54,261 nt of DNA from Clostridia bacterium (GTDB taxonomy: Bacteria; Bacillota; Clostridia; Oscillospirales; Acutalibacteraceae), in NCBI GenBank assembly GCA_017402845.1, contig JAFPLH010000021.1, forward strand, positions 1 to 54,261. Direction: 5' to 3'. The notes under the pieces are model-generated. The model saw nothing but the letters and a program-made list of their open reading frames with translations, made no database searches and was not told where the DNA came from. How positions within the stretch are numbered: position 1 is the stretch's first letter; each line of letters starts with the position of its first letter. Shown piece after piece: positions 1 through 9,003 of the stretch. The position numbers were made by a program, and so were the translations under genes.

Positions 1-10
1 AGATCAGGGC

Positions 11-31
11 GGCTGTCTTTTTGGGGTTTAT
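11..31. repeat. Partial copy of intergenic hairpin repeat
   Basis: Thirteen bases at 11-23 (GGCTGTCTTTTTG) match exactly the inner part of the repeat at 45095-45139, read on the other strand. The match then degrades toward the stop codon of the membrane protein gene at 55. Only one arm is visible, because the window begins here. It is proposed as a truncated or edge-cut member of the same repeat family. The short length makes this uncertain. Confidence 0.4.
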
Positions 32-54
32 ATGTTATAAGTAGTTATCAGATC

Positions 55-2460
55 TTACATTTCAACAGTGCTTGATGTTGTTGTCGCTTTTGCTGAATCT
101 GTGTCGGAAGCTGTGTCTGTATCATAATCAGGCATTAAACCGCTTGACTTTTCGACATACTCAAAGGCGTATGTTATCAGATCCATATATATGGCGTCTG
201 CAAGCTCGGTATTGTCTACATAGCCGTTTTGTTCAGCTAACCTTTTTGAATGCTGCTTATACAGCTCGTCGGTTTTATCGAGAAGTTCCTGCTGGTATTT
301 ATCAAAATATTCGTTTGACCATTCGTTGTAGTTTATTTCGTAAACATCACATGCGATAGAAGCCCAGTTATAGCATTCTGAGCGTGTCAATTCTTCAAGA
401 TAAGCATAGTTGCCTGTATCACAGAAATTGTAGTAAGACTCCGGATAATCTGCGGCAGAGTTGTAATCGGGTTTCTTTTCCGGCTTTACTCCGTATTCGT
501 TGAGCAGCTTCATAGTATTGGTGTATGTCGGCTTGACTATGATAGTCATAATCCTTGTGTTGGTATTTGTCGGAATGCGGTCAACTTCGTAATTGTATGT
601 GTTGTTATCTGATTTATTGTAGGTTATTTTAAATTCAATGTACTGCTTTCCGATACATCTGCTGAAATATGAGGGAATGTCGCCCCAGCTCTCTGTGGGT
701 ACAAAGCTTTCATCTGCTGCGATATCTTCTTTAAGCGCCTCAAATAACGGAGAAGTTATATCGGGATATGTGCTTAATCGTGCAGTTCCTGTTGTGAAGT
801 AATCATCACCGTAGTTATATGAATGACGCTGGTAAGTAAGATCTATCGAAGTGATGTTTTCGATCAGATCGCTGTCATAGAGTGCAGAAACATTCTGCTC
901 TTTGAACTCCTGTGAAGATACAAGCTTTCTTGAAAGCTCGTTTAACTTTTTGAGATCATAGCATTTATTATTTGCTTTGGTTGGTGAGATGTAATAACCT
1001 CTGATTACAGCTAAGCCTATCTTACGTGTATACTTGAATTTGTAATTGAGATAATCTACATAAGGATATTGTGTTTGTAAACTGTCAGGATACCACTCAG
1101 GTTCGATCATAGTATCATAAGCTGCTTCGGGTTCATCATAGGTCTTGAATGTATCGTTTGCGTAATCATCGTATTCTTCGTCATATACAGGATAATCATA
1201 GTTATAATAATCTGTGTGGGTATAACCTAAAAAGTAGGGGTAATCCTCAGATTTTCTGATACCCTGTGCGATCACCTTATGAATTTCGGTTATCGTCTTG
1301 ATGTTTTCGGGGTTTGTAAATACATAAGGCTCGTAGTCAATAGAAACCTTTTTGATCGTTGAGGGCGAGGGTACATAAGTATCTATGCCTAAACCGTATG
1401 TAAGACCGAAAAGCAGTGAAATGGAAACTGCCATAGTACATACATAAGTGATAACTGAGGGCAGCTTTTTACCTTTAAATCCTCTGTTGAAAATAATATA
1501 GAGTACTATAAAGGCTACAAATCCGGTTATTACAAACCAGAAGCTGAAAACGATCATATTTCCATAACCGCTTTCGGCAGTTTCTGCGGCGATCATACCA
1601 ATAATACCGCCTGCAACTACCGAAGCACCCGCCTGTACAACGATCGGCAGCCACTTTACAGCAAAGCCGTTTTGTGATACCTCTGATCTGCGTTTATTTG
1701 CAACGTATAAGGTCAAGAAGAATGTACATACAATAAATATTATATTCCAGACAATAATGCTTATCGCTGTGGGTAATTCTTCTGCCGCATAAAAACCGCT
1801 TGCGCATGAGCTGAACCCGTAGGGAGAAAGCGCAGTTATAGTGGGAGATCCGATAATGCTGTCAAAGTCTATTCCGGGGATCATATCGGCAAGGAGTAAA
1901 TAATAAATACCTACCATGCCTATCCAAATCGCATTCAACGCAAAAGATATAATTGCTGTGTCTACCAAAGTGCCGCAGCAGTATGCGATAAGCGCTGTAA
2001 ACGTATATGCGGCGATTATCATAAGCAGATTGGCAGCAATAGAGAAAAGTCCGAATTTGAAGGTATCTGCGCTGCGGCAGGCAATACCTATTGTGAGTAT
2101 AGAAATAACAAGATAAGGTAGGCTGATCGCCGTAATTCCGCCCAAAAGGTGCGATATGAAAAGTGTAGTACGATTTGAGGGCAGAGCACCGTATAAGTCT
2201 ACACTTCGTTTGTTGTGCATAAAAGAGAATGTTTTAAGCGCAGATATCAACGTAAACAGTGCCGAGATCATATCGAAGATTACCAGAGAGATCATGCCTA
2301 ATTCTTCTGTAAAATCGTCAACAGAAAGACAGTACAGGTCGAGAACAGGTCCGAAAAGTAACAGAAAAAAAGCAAAAACCAATGCTATTATTTTGTTTCT
2401 TTTTAAAGCCCATGCATAAAGCGGTTTAAATTGTTTACTTGAGAATGTTGTCAATGTCAT
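55..2460 (-). CDS. ABC-transporter-associated membrane protein with large extracytoplasmic domain
   Basis: An 801-residue membrane protein. About nine hydrophobic segments lie between residues 23 and 358. A long Tyr/Asp-rich hydrophilic region (about 360-780) follows and is predicted to lie outside the membrane, then a Ser/Thr/Asp-rich C-terminus. It is the third gene of a GntR regulator-ATPase-membrane protein set resembling the B. subtilis ytr layout, so it is inferred to be the permease partner of the ATPase upstream. Its start (ATG 2460, preceded by GGAGGCGG) overlaps the end of the ATPase gene by 26 bases, implying translational coupling. The substrate is unknown. Related systems respond to cell-wall-active antibiotics or peptides, but nothing here shows that directly. 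The large outer domain is much longer than a plain ABC-2 permease needs and may be a sensor. Confidence 0.75.
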   Translation of the reverse strand: MTLTTFSSKQFKPLYAWALKRNKIIALVFAFFLLLFGPVLDLYCLSVDDFTEELGMISLVIFDMISALFTLISALKTFSFMHNKRSVDLYGALPSNRTTLFISHLLGGITAISLPYLVISILTIGIACRSADTFKFGLFSIAANLLMIIAAYTFTALIAYCCGTLVDTAIISFALNAIWIGMVGIYYLLLADMIPGIDFDSIIGSPTITALSPYGFSSCASGFYAAEELPTAISIIVWNIIFIVCTFFLTLYVANKRRSEVSQNGFAVKWLPIVVQAGASVVAGGIIGMIAAETAESGYGNMIVFSFWFVITGFVAFIVLYIIFNRGFKGKKLPSVITYVCTMAVSISLLFGLTYGLGIDTYVPSPSTIKKVSIDYEPYVFTNPENIKTITEIHKVIAQGIRKSEDYPYFLGYTHTDYYNYDYPVYDEEYDDYANDTFKTYDEPEAAYDTMIEPEWYPDSLQTQYPYVDYLNYKFKYTRKIGLAVIRGYYISPTKANNKCYDLKKLNELSRKLVSSQEFKEQNVSALYDSDLIENITSIDLTYQRHSYNYGDDYFTTGTARLSTYPDITSPLFEALKEDIAADESFVPTESWGDIPSYFSRCIGKQYIEFKITYNKSDNNTYNYEVDRIPTNTNTRIMTIIVKPTYTNTMKLLNEYGVKPEKKPDYNSAADYPESYYNFCDTGNYAYLEELTRSECYNWASIACDVYEINYNEWSNEYFDKYQQELLDKTDELYKQHSKRLAEQNGYVDNTELADAIYMDLITYAFEYVEKSSGLMPDYDTDTASDTDSAKATTTSSTVEM

Positions 2461-3334
2461 AACCGACCGCCTCCATTTCGCTTATAAATACCTCTTCAAG
2501 AGTGAGAGGGAGCATTTCAAGATAAACAGGTTTAAGAGAACGCAGGTATTTTTCTATTTGTTCTCCGTCGCCCTTGATAGTAAGATTGAGAAGCTTGCCC
2601 TGACGCTGTATTTTTACAACCTGAAGATCTTTGAATAAACCCTCGCCGACTTCTTTTTCAAATACAGCCTGAATACGGTGAATACCGAGCTTAGCCTCGT
2701 CAAGCTCTTTTTCAAGCACAATGCCGCCGCTGTGTATAAGTCCTACATGATCGCATACGTCCTCTAATTCACGCAGATTATGTGAAGCAATAATAATTGT
2801 TGCGTTATACTCAGCAACCATTTCTGCAAGCAGCTTTTTTATAAGCTGACGCACAACGGGATCGAGTCCGTCAAAAATTTCGTCAAGCAATAAATATTTC
2901 GGACACGTTGAGAGCGCAAGTATAAGCGCCGCCTGACGCTGCATTCCTTTTGACATATTTATTACTCTGTCGTTTGCGTTGATAGGAAACATACAGCAAA
3001 GCTTTTGAAATTTGTTTTCGTCCCATGAAGGATATATACTTCTGTAAAGCGCTGCTAAATTGTTTATAGTCGAGTTGTTGTAGAAGTAGGGGAAATCAGA
3101 AATAAAAAAGCATTGAGCTTTTACCTCCGGATCTTCAAAGGTAGGTTTTCCGTCGATTTTAACGCTTCCGCCGTCGGGCTCATATACACCCGAAATAATA
3201 CGCAGCAGGGTTGACTTTCCCGAACCGTTAGAGCCGATAAGACCAAATACAGAGCCGTCGGGAATATTGAAGGATAAGCCGTTTAACGCTACCTTTTCTC
3301 CGAATTTTTTTGTGATATTGTTAATTGACAGCAT
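2435..3334 (-). CDS. ABC transporter ATP-binding protein, YtrB-like
   Basis: A 299-residue ATPase subunit that would power the neighbouring membrane protein. Walker A is GSNGSGKS at residues 34-41. The signature region is an atypical MSKGMQRQ, and Walker B reads LLLDEIFDGLDP. The MSKGM-type signature is common in the YtrB/EcsA-like group of export or sensing ABC ATPases. The start codon shares one base with the stop of the GntR gene (TAATG), and AGGAGGTGA precedes it, so the two are co-translated. About 80 C-terminal residues beyond the ATPase core may contact the regulator or permease. The transported substrate cannot be told from sequence. Confidence 0.88.
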   Translation of the reverse strand: MLSINNITKKFGEKVALNGLSFNIPDGSVFGLIGSNGSGKSTLLRIISGVYEPDGGSVKIDGKPTFEDPEVKAQCFFISDFPYFYNNSTINNLAALYRSIYPSWDENKFQKLCCMFPINANDRVINMSKGMQRQAALILALSTCPKYLLLDEIFDGLDPVVRQLIKKLLAEMVAEYNATIIIASHNLRELEDVCDHVGLIHSGGIVLEKELDEAKLGIHRIQAVFEKEVGEGLFKDLQVVKIQRQGKLLNLTIKGDGEQIEKYLRSLKPVYLEMLPLTLEEVFISEMEAVGYDIDNILK

Positions 3335-3708
3335 TATGAAATGTCACCTCCTGGATATACATCATCAACGATCGCAATAATCTCATGCTTTGTTATGCCC
3401 GCATTTGAGGCAGCCTTTACGACCTCGCTCAGTTGATTTTTTACCTCGTTTTTTTTGCCGTCGATAGCCGAAACATTATCTGATACAAAAGAGCCTTTTC
3501 CGACTGCCGAGTAAAGATAACCGTTTTGTTCAAGCATCTGATATGCCTTTGAAACGGTATTAGGATTAATTCCAAGCTCGCCTGCCAATGCTCGAACGGT
3601 GGGCAGCTTGTCGTGAGGGTGGAGTACCTCCATACCAATAAGCCTTATTACGTTGTTGTATAGCTGTTCGTATATCGGTTCTCTGCTTTGATAGTTGATA
3701 GTAAACAA
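3334..3708 (-). CDS. GntR-family transcriptional regulator, YtrA subfamily
   Basis: A 124-residue regulator with an N-terminal winged helix-turn-helix (SREPIYEQLYNNVIRLIG, then LAGELGINPNTVSKAYQMLE) and only a short C-terminal dimerisation tail, as in the YtrA subfamily. The chosen start is TTG at 3708. It gives the family-typical beginning (FTINYQSREPIYEQ) and sits 7 bases after GGAGG; the longer reading frame upstream has no good ribosome site and no homology-like sequence. It is the first gene of a tightly coupled three-gene operon with an ABC ATPase and membrane protein, and it probably represses that operon through the palindrome at 3818-3831. YtrA-type regulators usually respond to envelope stress. 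The effector here is unknown. Confidence 0.85.
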   Translation of the reverse strand: MFTINYQSREPIYEQLYNNVIRLIGMEVLHPHDKLPTVRALAGELGINPNTVSKAYQMLEQNGYLYSAVGKGSFVSDNVSAIDGKKNEVKNQLSEVVKAASNAGITKHEIIAIVDDVYPGGDIS

Positions 3709-3817
3709 GTTCAAACCTCCTTTTCGGATTAGGTAAACACCGCAAATGTCTGCTTGCTTTGCACCTGAGCTTTTTTCGCACAAGCTGTGTGAGGTATCAC
3801 CTTAGAATTGATTGTAT

Positions 3818-3831
3818 TACTACAAGTAGTA
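3818..3831. promoter_or_regulatory. Palindromic operator, likely for the GntR/YtrA-like regulator
   Basis: The sequence TACTACAAGTAGTA is a perfect inverted repeat. It lies 7 bases downstream of the -10 element of the regulator's own promoter, over the likely transcription start. This is the expected place for autorepression. Assignment to this regulator is inferred from position only. Confidence 0.6.
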
Positions 3832-3838
3832 CAACTAT

Positions 3839-3867
3839 AATATAACACTTGTTTTATCAAATGTCAA
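3839..3867 (-). promoter_or_regulatory. Sigma-A type promoter of the GntR-ABC operon
   Basis: On the minus strand, TTGACA (3867-3862) and TATATT (3844-3839) are separated by exactly 17 bases. Transcription would begin inside or next to the palindrome at 3818-3831. Confidence 0.7.
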
Positions 3868-3891
3868 TAGCTAAATCAAAAAAAGTTTTTA

Positions 3892-3920
3892 TTGAAATAT
3901 AAATGTAAATAGATTATAAT
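3892..3920 (+). promoter_or_regulatory. Promoter of the aromatic amino acid operon
   Basis: TTGAAA and TATAAT are separated by 17 bases, 33 bases upstream of the aroE start. No T-box or attenuator fits in the short leader. Confidence 0.7.
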
Positions 3921-3953
3921 GTTTAGGTAATGATGTTGAAAGAAGTGGTTGTA

Positions 3954-4811
3954 ATGATAAAAAAGAAATATGGTGTTGTAGGTCATCCGATAGGGCATAC
4001 TTTGTCGCCGTTTATACATAAAAGACTAATGGAGCTGTCGGGTATTGATGGAGAGTACGGAGTATACGACGTAGCCCCTGACGAGCTTGACGAGCGTTTT
4101 AAAGATACGCTGTCTGCGCTTGACGGCTTTAATGTGACTATACCGCATAAGCAGGCTATTATACATCTGATGAACAGTACAGACGAAACCGCTAAGCTTT
4201 ACGGTTCTGTTAATACAGTGCATATAACACGTTTAAATGATAGGGAATATACGTCGAAGGGGTATACTACCGACGGAATAGGCTTCTTATCCGCATTGAA
4301 AACGGCAGGTATTTCTTTGCAGGGTAATGTAACTATTGCAGGCTGCGGCGGTGTGGGCAGAGTTTTTGCAAATACCTGCGCAAAAGAGGGCTGCAAGCTT
4401 AATATACTTGAAACGGCGGCATCTCTTGAAGCTGCGGAAAAATTTGCCGAGGAGCTTAATAAGCGTTTTGGCAGCGAAATTGCAAGCGTTTATGAAACTG
4501 CATGCTTTGACGGCGAGAGCGATCTTTTTATAAATGCCACGCCTGTGGGAATGTATCCGAATGTAAACAACTGCGTTGTGGGCGATAAGATAATAGAGAA
4601 GTCGAAAGCCGTTTTTGACGCTGTGTATAATCCTGCTCAAACACTTCTTGTTTCAAAAGCCAAGGGTATGGGTATAAAAGCTTTGTCGGGTATGACTATG
4701 CTTGTATATCAGGCAGCGGCTGCCCAGACTATATGGAACGGTTCGCAGTTTGATAATAAGGATATCGAACAGTTAGCCGAGGATTGCTATAAGGAGCTTG
4801 CTTGCCGATGA
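3954..4811 (+). CDS. aroE: Shikimate dehydrogenase
   Basis: Reduces 3-dehydroshikimate to shikimate with NADPH, the fourth step of the shikimate pathway, in the cytoplasm. The N-terminal signature GVVGHPIGHTLSPFIH is present. The catalytic Lys (NVTIPHK, K66) and Asp (GYTTDG, D107) are visible, as is the glycine-rich cofactor loop GCGGVGRVF at about 130-138. The ATG at 3954 is preferred over an ATG at 3930 because it gives the usual family start and has a purine-rich stretch (GAAGTGG) upstream. At 285 residues it has normal length. It is the first gene of the aro operon and overlaps aroK through an ATGA junction. Confidence 0.95.
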   Translation: MIKKKYGVVGHPIGHTLSPFIHKRLMELSGIDGEYGVYDVAPDELDERFKDTLSALDGFNVTIPHKQAIIHLMNSTDETAKLYGSVNTVHITRLNDREYTSKGYTTDGIGFLSALKTAGISLQGNVTIAGCGGVGRVFANTCAKEGCKLNILETAASLEAAEKFAEELNKRFGSEIASVYETACFDGESDLFINATPVGMYPNVNNCVVGDKIIEKSKAVFDAVYNPAQTLLVSKAKGMGIKALSGMTMLVYQAAAAQTIWNGSQFDNKDIEQLAEDCYKELACR

Positions 4812-5320
4812 AAAAGAATATAGTATTATGCGGATTTATGGGCAGCGGAAAAAGTACGGTAGGACGTCTGCTTGCCGAGAAAATGGGCAGAAAGCTTATT
4901 GATATAGACTATTATATTGTAAAGAAGGAAAAAATGTCTATTCCTCAGATATTTGAAAAATACGGCGAGGAGTATTTCAGAGCGTGCGAAACGCAGGCGT
5001 GTAAAGAGTTGTCGCAGCTTTCGGGATGTATTATCTCAACGGGCGGCGGTACTCTTTTAAGGGAAGAAAATGTTATTGAGATGAAAAGCAACGGAGTTGT
5101 ATTTTTGCTTGACGTTAATGCAGATGTTGTTTTGTCAAGACTTGCAAATGACAAAACACGTCCGCTATTGCAGAGAGAGGATAAAGAAACAGCAGTAAAA
5201 ACACTTATGCAGCAGAGATCTCCGCTGTATAACCGTGCAGCGGATCATATTGTAAATGCAGAGTTACCGCCTTGGCAGGTTTGCAATAAAATAATGGAAA
5301 TATACAGTTCAAATTGCTAA
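4808..5320 (+). CDS. aroK: Shikimate kinase
   Basis: Phosphorylates shikimate at O3 using ATP. A Walker A loop GFMGSGKS lies at residues 9-16. The shikimate-binding Asp is in DIDYYIV, the Arg in EEYFRACE, and the glycine-rich STGGGTLL follows. The ATG at 4808 overlaps the aroE stop (ATGA); a TTG at 4802, 5 bases after AAGGAG, is the alternative start. The product of 170 residues is the standard size. It sits between aroE and an unexpected membrane glycosyltransferase-like gene in the same operon. Confidence 0.95.
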   Translation: MKKNIVLCGFMGSGKSTVGRLLAEKMGRKLIDIDYYIVKKEKMSIPQIFEKYGEEYFRACETQACKELSQLSGCIISTGGGTLLREENVIEMKSNGVVFLLDVNADVVLSRLANDKTRPLLQREDKETAVKTLMQQRSPLYNRAADHIVNAELPPWQVCNKIMEIYSSNC

Positions 5321-5345
5321 TAGCTTACGGAGGAATATTATTGAT

Positions 5346-6788
5346 ATGATATATATTAATTCTTGTATTCTAACCTTATTGTTTGTTTCTCCTGTATTTT
5401 TCGGTGTTTTTCTTAAAAAGAAAAAGCTGCTTAATACAGAAACAATGTGTTATCTGATCTTGCTTTCAGGACTTCTTCTGCGCTTGATATATATATCGTA
5501 TACGAGCGTGGAAACTCGTCAGCATGATGTTCATACGTTTTTTCAGAACAACGGAGGTCACTCAGAGTATATATTGTACTTATTCGATCACCGTGCTTTG
5601 CCTGATTTTGATCATCGTGAGATCTGGCAGTTTTATCATCCGCCTTTGCATCACATTATCTGTGCGCTGTGGCTTACTGCGGTAGACCTTATCGGGCTTG
5701 ATTATAGAACAGTCGGCGTACCCTCGCTTCATTTCTTAACGGTGGGTTATTCGTTCTTGTTCTCTGTTTTTGCTTACAAAACACTCAAACGCTTTGATCT
5801 CAGCGATAAAATGCTGCCCGTTTGTACGGCGCTTGCAACGTTTCACCCAACGCTTATCTTGTTGGCAGGCAGCGTAAATAACGATATACTTTCTGCAATG
5901 TTCGGTATGATGGCTGTTTACTATGCAGTTAAGTGGTCGCAGGACAGAAAATGGTCGTCTATCATTCTTACGGCTTTTTCCGTCGGATTGGGTATGATGA
6001 CAAAGCTCACTGTCGGACTGCTTGCGCCTGCAATTGCCGCACTGTTTTTGACCGTATTCATCAAGAATATAAAAGAATGGAAAAAGAGTGTTCTTCAATT
6101 TGTTGTATTCGGTGTTATCTGTATTCCTTTAGGTCTTGCTTGGTCTATTAGAAATTTGATAAAATTCGATATGCCCGTAAACTATGTACCGCTTTTGGAT
6201 ACAACGGTAGGTCAATATATAGACAAGTCTGGTTTTGAAAGAATCATTGATTTCAGACTGTATCAGATAGCTTCGCCTTTTACTCAGTGGGCGTGGTCAG
6301 GACATCCGTATAACGAGTTTAACCCGATAATCGCACTGTTTAAAAACGCTATGTTTGATGAGGGCACATTCTTTGAAAGAAGTATTACGCTTCAATTTTT
6401 CTGTACTGCGCTGTTTTTTGTAAACATTATTATTTCTTTGTTCGCAGTTGCAGGATTGGTATTAATGCTTTGGAAGAATAAGAATATCAAGCTTGAACTT
6501 AAACTGATAGTGGGTATCATTACGGCGGTAATATTCGGAAATTATATTATATTCTGCATTAATTATCCGTTTGTATGTACTCAGAATATGAGATACTGTG
6601 TACCGCTGATATTTGTAAATGCGCTGGCAGTAGGAAAATATACAGAATATGCACAGGAACACAGTGAAAAAAAATACCTGCTCAAAAGCTCGGATATTCT
6701 GAAAAAGTGCAGTTATGTATTCTGTTTGCTTTCTGCGTTTGTATATACTGCAATGAGCTTTTATGAGATTTGGAGAACAACGCTGTAA
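5346..6788 (+). CDS. GT39/PMT-like multi-pass membrane glycosyltransferase
   Basis: A 480-residue protein with about ten hydrophobic segments. Before the second membrane segment it has the acidic motif ETRQHDVHTF, followed by a histidine-rich loop (FYHPPLHH). This is the pattern of GT-C fold enzymes of the dolichyl-phosphate-mannose-protein mannosyltransferase (GT39) type, in which an Asp in the first outer loop is catalytic. Such enzymes transfer sugars from a lipid phosphate carrier to envelope targets. Acceptor and donor are unknown. GGAGG at 5330 precedes the ATG. It lies inside the aro operon, 25 bases after aroK and 34 before tyrA, with no pathway link that can be seen. The inserted position is odd. 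Confidence 0.72.
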   Translation: MIYINSCILTLLFVSPVFFGVFLKKKKLLNTETMCYLILLSGLLLRLIYISYTSVETRQHDVHTFFQNNGGHSEYILYLFDHRALPDFDHREIWQFYHPPLHHIICALWLTAVDLIGLDYRTVGVPSLHFLTVGYSFLFSVFAYKTLKRFDLSDKMLPVCTALATFHPTLILLAGSVNNDILSAMFGMMAVYYAVKWSQDRKWSSIILTAFSVGLGMMTKLTVGLLAPAIAALFLTVFIKNIKEWKKSVLQFVVFGVICIPLGLAWSIRNLIKFDMPVNYVPLLDTTVGQYIDKSGFERIIDFRLYQIASPFTQWAWSGHPYNEFNPIIALFKNAMFDEGTFFERSITLQFFCTALFFVNIIISLFAVAGLVLMLWKNKNIKLELKLIVGIITAVIFGNYIIFCINYPFVCTQNMRYCVPLIFVNALAVGKYTEYAQEHSEKKYLLKSSDILKKCSYVFCLLSAFVYTAMSFYEIWRTTL

Positions 6789-6822
6789 TGTGTTGACAGT
6801 CGTTAGAAAAGGATAGATAAAT

Positions 6823-7653
6823 ATGAATATAGCAATAGTTGGCTTGGGTGTAATCGGAGGTTCTCTCGCAAAGGCTTTTGCCCAATATACAGACCATACA
6901 ATAATAGGCTTGAACAGAACAAAGTCTGTTGCACAAAAAGCGCTCGCAGACGGTGCAATACACGAGATAGGCTCTTTGGAAACACTAAAAAAGGCTGATG
7001 TCGTTTTTATGTGTACATACCCAAAGCACATTATAAGCTTTGTTGAAGAAAATGCAAAATACTTTAAAGAAAACTGTATTGTTACGGACGTTTGCGGCAT
7101 TAAGAGCGAAATTTGCCCTGCGCTTACAGAGATATGCACAAAAAACGGTCTGCGTTTTGTTGGCTCTCACCCAATGGCAGGCAAGGAGCAGTTTACTTAT
7201 GAAGCGTCTGAGGCTGAACTCTTTAAGGGCGCAAGTTATATTATTGTACCGTGCAGCGGCGGTGACGAAGCTGTTGATACAATAAAAGAGCTTGCTTTAT
7301 CAATTGGCTTTGGAATGATACGCATGACAACTCCCGCAGAACACGACAGAATGATAGCATTTACATCGCAGCTTCCGCATGTGCTTGCGTGTGCATATGT
7401 TAAAAGTCCGAGCTGCCCCGATCATGTCGGATTTTCCGCAGGCAGCTATAAGGACGTTTCAAGAGTTGCGTCTATCAACGAAAATTTGTGGACCGATCTG
7501 TTCCTTAACAATAAAGAGCCGCTTTCTCTTGAGTTACAGATACTTATAGATAATCTTACAGAGTTTAATAATGCTATCAAGAGTGATGATAATGAAAAGC
7601 TGCGTGAAATGCTTAAAGAAGCTCGTCTTGTAAAGCAGGGCTTGGGCGAATAG
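6823..7653 (+). CDS. tyrA: Prephenate dehydrogenase
   Basis: Oxidatively decarboxylates prephenate to 4-hydroxyphenylpyruvate for tyrosine synthesis. The NAD-binding loop GLGVIGGSLA is at residues 7-16. Conserved prephenate dehydrogenase motifs are VTDVCGIKS and the histidine-containing SHPMAGKE. The helical C-terminal domain includes HDRMIAFTSQLPHVLA and ends at residue 276, with no ACT or chorismate mutase domain. AAAGGA precedes the ATG. The neighbours aroA, aroC and pheA place it in the aromatic operon. Confidence 0.95.
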   Translation: MNIAIVGLGVIGGSLAKAFAQYTDHTIIGLNRTKSVAQKALADGAIHEIGSLETLKKADVVFMCTYPKHIISFVEENAKYFKENCIVTDVCGIKSEICPALTEICTKNGLRFVGSHPMAGKEQFTYEASEAELFKGASYIIVPCSGGDEAVDTIKELALSIGFGMIRMTTPAEHDRMIAFTSQLPHVLACAYVKSPSCPDHVGFSAGSYKDVSRVASINENLWTDLFLNNKEPLSLELQILIDNLTEFNNAIKSDDNEKLREMLKEARLVKQGLGE

Positions 7654-7668
7654 AAAGGGAGTTAGTCA

Positions 7669-8919
7669 GTGTCGGATATTTTTGTAAAACCTTCCTTGGT
7701 GTGCGGAAGCGTTACCGCACCGCCGTCAAAAAGCGATGTACACAGGGCGATCATCTGCGCTGCTCTGGCAAAGGGGAAAAGCAGGATCTCACCTGTTGCC
7801 CTATCGCAGGATATTCTCGCAACAATAGACTGTATAAAGGCTCTCGGTGCAGATGTGCTGTACGACGGCGACGGTATTATTATTGATTCACACGGCTTTT
7901 TCAGTGTTGAAAAAGCAGAAATGAATTGCCGTGAGTCGGGATCAACTTTGCGTTTCTTTATTCCCGTTGCTGCCTCTGGCGGAGTAAATGCCGTTTTTTC
8001 GGGAAAAGGCAGACTTCCGCAAAGACCTATCGGCGTATTCACCGAGCTGCTGCCTGAGCATAATGTTGAGTGTATAACGCAGGGCGGTTTGCCCTTTGAG
8101 ATAAAAGGCAGGCTTACGCCGGGCAGATTTGAAGTTCCGGGAAATATTAGCTCGCAGTTTATCACAGGCTTGCTTTTTGCGCTGCCTTTGCTTAACGGCG
8201 ACAGCGTAATATCACTTACAACGCCGCTTCAATCGCAGGGGTATATCAATATGACGCTTGATGTTATGAAAAGCTTTGGCGTTGATGTTGTGTATAAAGA
8301 CAACGAATTTTTTGTACAAGGCAGACAGCGGTATATTCCTCACGACTATACAACCGAGGGCGATTGGTCACAGGCAGCCTTCTTTATGACTGCCGGCGCT
8401 ATCGGCGGTACTGCTGCTGTATGCGGAGTACGTGAGAATTCGTATCAGGGCGATAAAATGACAGTCGATCTGTTAAAGCAGTTTGGAGCAGATGTAAGAC
8501 AGGGCGAAAACACTGTTACGGTATCAAAGGGAATGTTAAAGGGTATTGATATAGACGCTTCACAAATTCCCGATTTAGTGCCGATACTTGCTGTATGCGC
8601 TTGTTTTGCAGAGGGAAAAACGCATATTTACAATGCCGGACGAGTACGGCTTAAAGAAAGTGACAGACTTTCTGCTATTGCAAAGGCTTTGAATGTCTGC
8701 GGCGGAAGGGTTACCGAAGAACCTGAAGGACTTATTATAGAGGGTGTAAAGAGTCTGAAGGGCGGTCATGCCGACGGCTGCAACGATCATAGGATTGTAA
8801 TGTCTATGGCGGTTGCTGCGCTTTGCAGTCAAGAAGGAATAACAATTTCCGACAAAGAGAGCATTACAAAATCGTATGCGGAATTTTTTGATGATCTCAA
8901 CAGATTGATAGGGTGTTAA
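7669..8919 (+). CDS. aroA: 3-phosphoshikimate 1-carboxyvinyltransferase (EPSP synthase)
   Basis: Joins phosphoenolpyruvate to shikimate 3-phosphate, the sixth shikimate step. Family motifs are PPSKSDVHRAIICA at the N-terminus, the phosphate-binding SGSTLRFF region (seen as ESGSTLRFF), GDWSQAAFF, RLKESDRL and the C-terminal GCNDHRIVM. The start is GTG 7669, preceded by AAAGGGAG, with no better ATG nearby. Its 416 residues are normal. The gap to tyrA is 15 bases. The gap to aroC holds a small GGGGC-AAA-GCCCC hairpin at 8971-8983. Confidence 0.95.
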   Translation: MSDIFVKPSLVCGSVTAPPSKSDVHRAIICAALAKGKSRISPVALSQDILATIDCIKALGADVLYDGDGIIIDSHGFFSVEKAEMNCRESGSTLRFFIPVAASGGVNAVFSGKGRLPQRPIGVFTELLPEHNVECITQGGLPFEIKGRLTPGRFEVPGNISSQFITGLLFALPLLNGDSVISLTTPLQSQGYINMTLDVMKSFGVDVVYKDNEFFVQGRQRYIPHDYTTEGDWSQAAFFMTAGAIGGTAAVCGVRENSYQGDKMTVDLLKQFGADVRQGENTVTVSKGMLKGIDIDASQIPDLVPILAVCACFAEGKTHIYNAGRVRLKESDRLSAIAKALNVCGGRVTEEPEGLIIEGVKSLKGGHADGCNDHRIVMSMAVAALCSQEGITISDKESITKSYAEFFDDLNRLIGC

Positions 8920-9003
8920 AGTACGTATATACAATTTATGACTTCTTATTGAATGTGATGTAGATTTTCAGGGGCAAAGCCCCGCAAGCAAGAGGTGAAT
9001 AGA

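Noticed and set aside
3921..3953. A T-box or leader-peptide attenuator for the aromatic operon
   Set aside because: The leader between promoter and aroE is only about 30 bases.
6462..7139. A 225-codon minus-strand frame over the glycosyltransferase/tyrA junction
   Set aside because: It is antisense to two recognised genes and has no domain or ribosome site.
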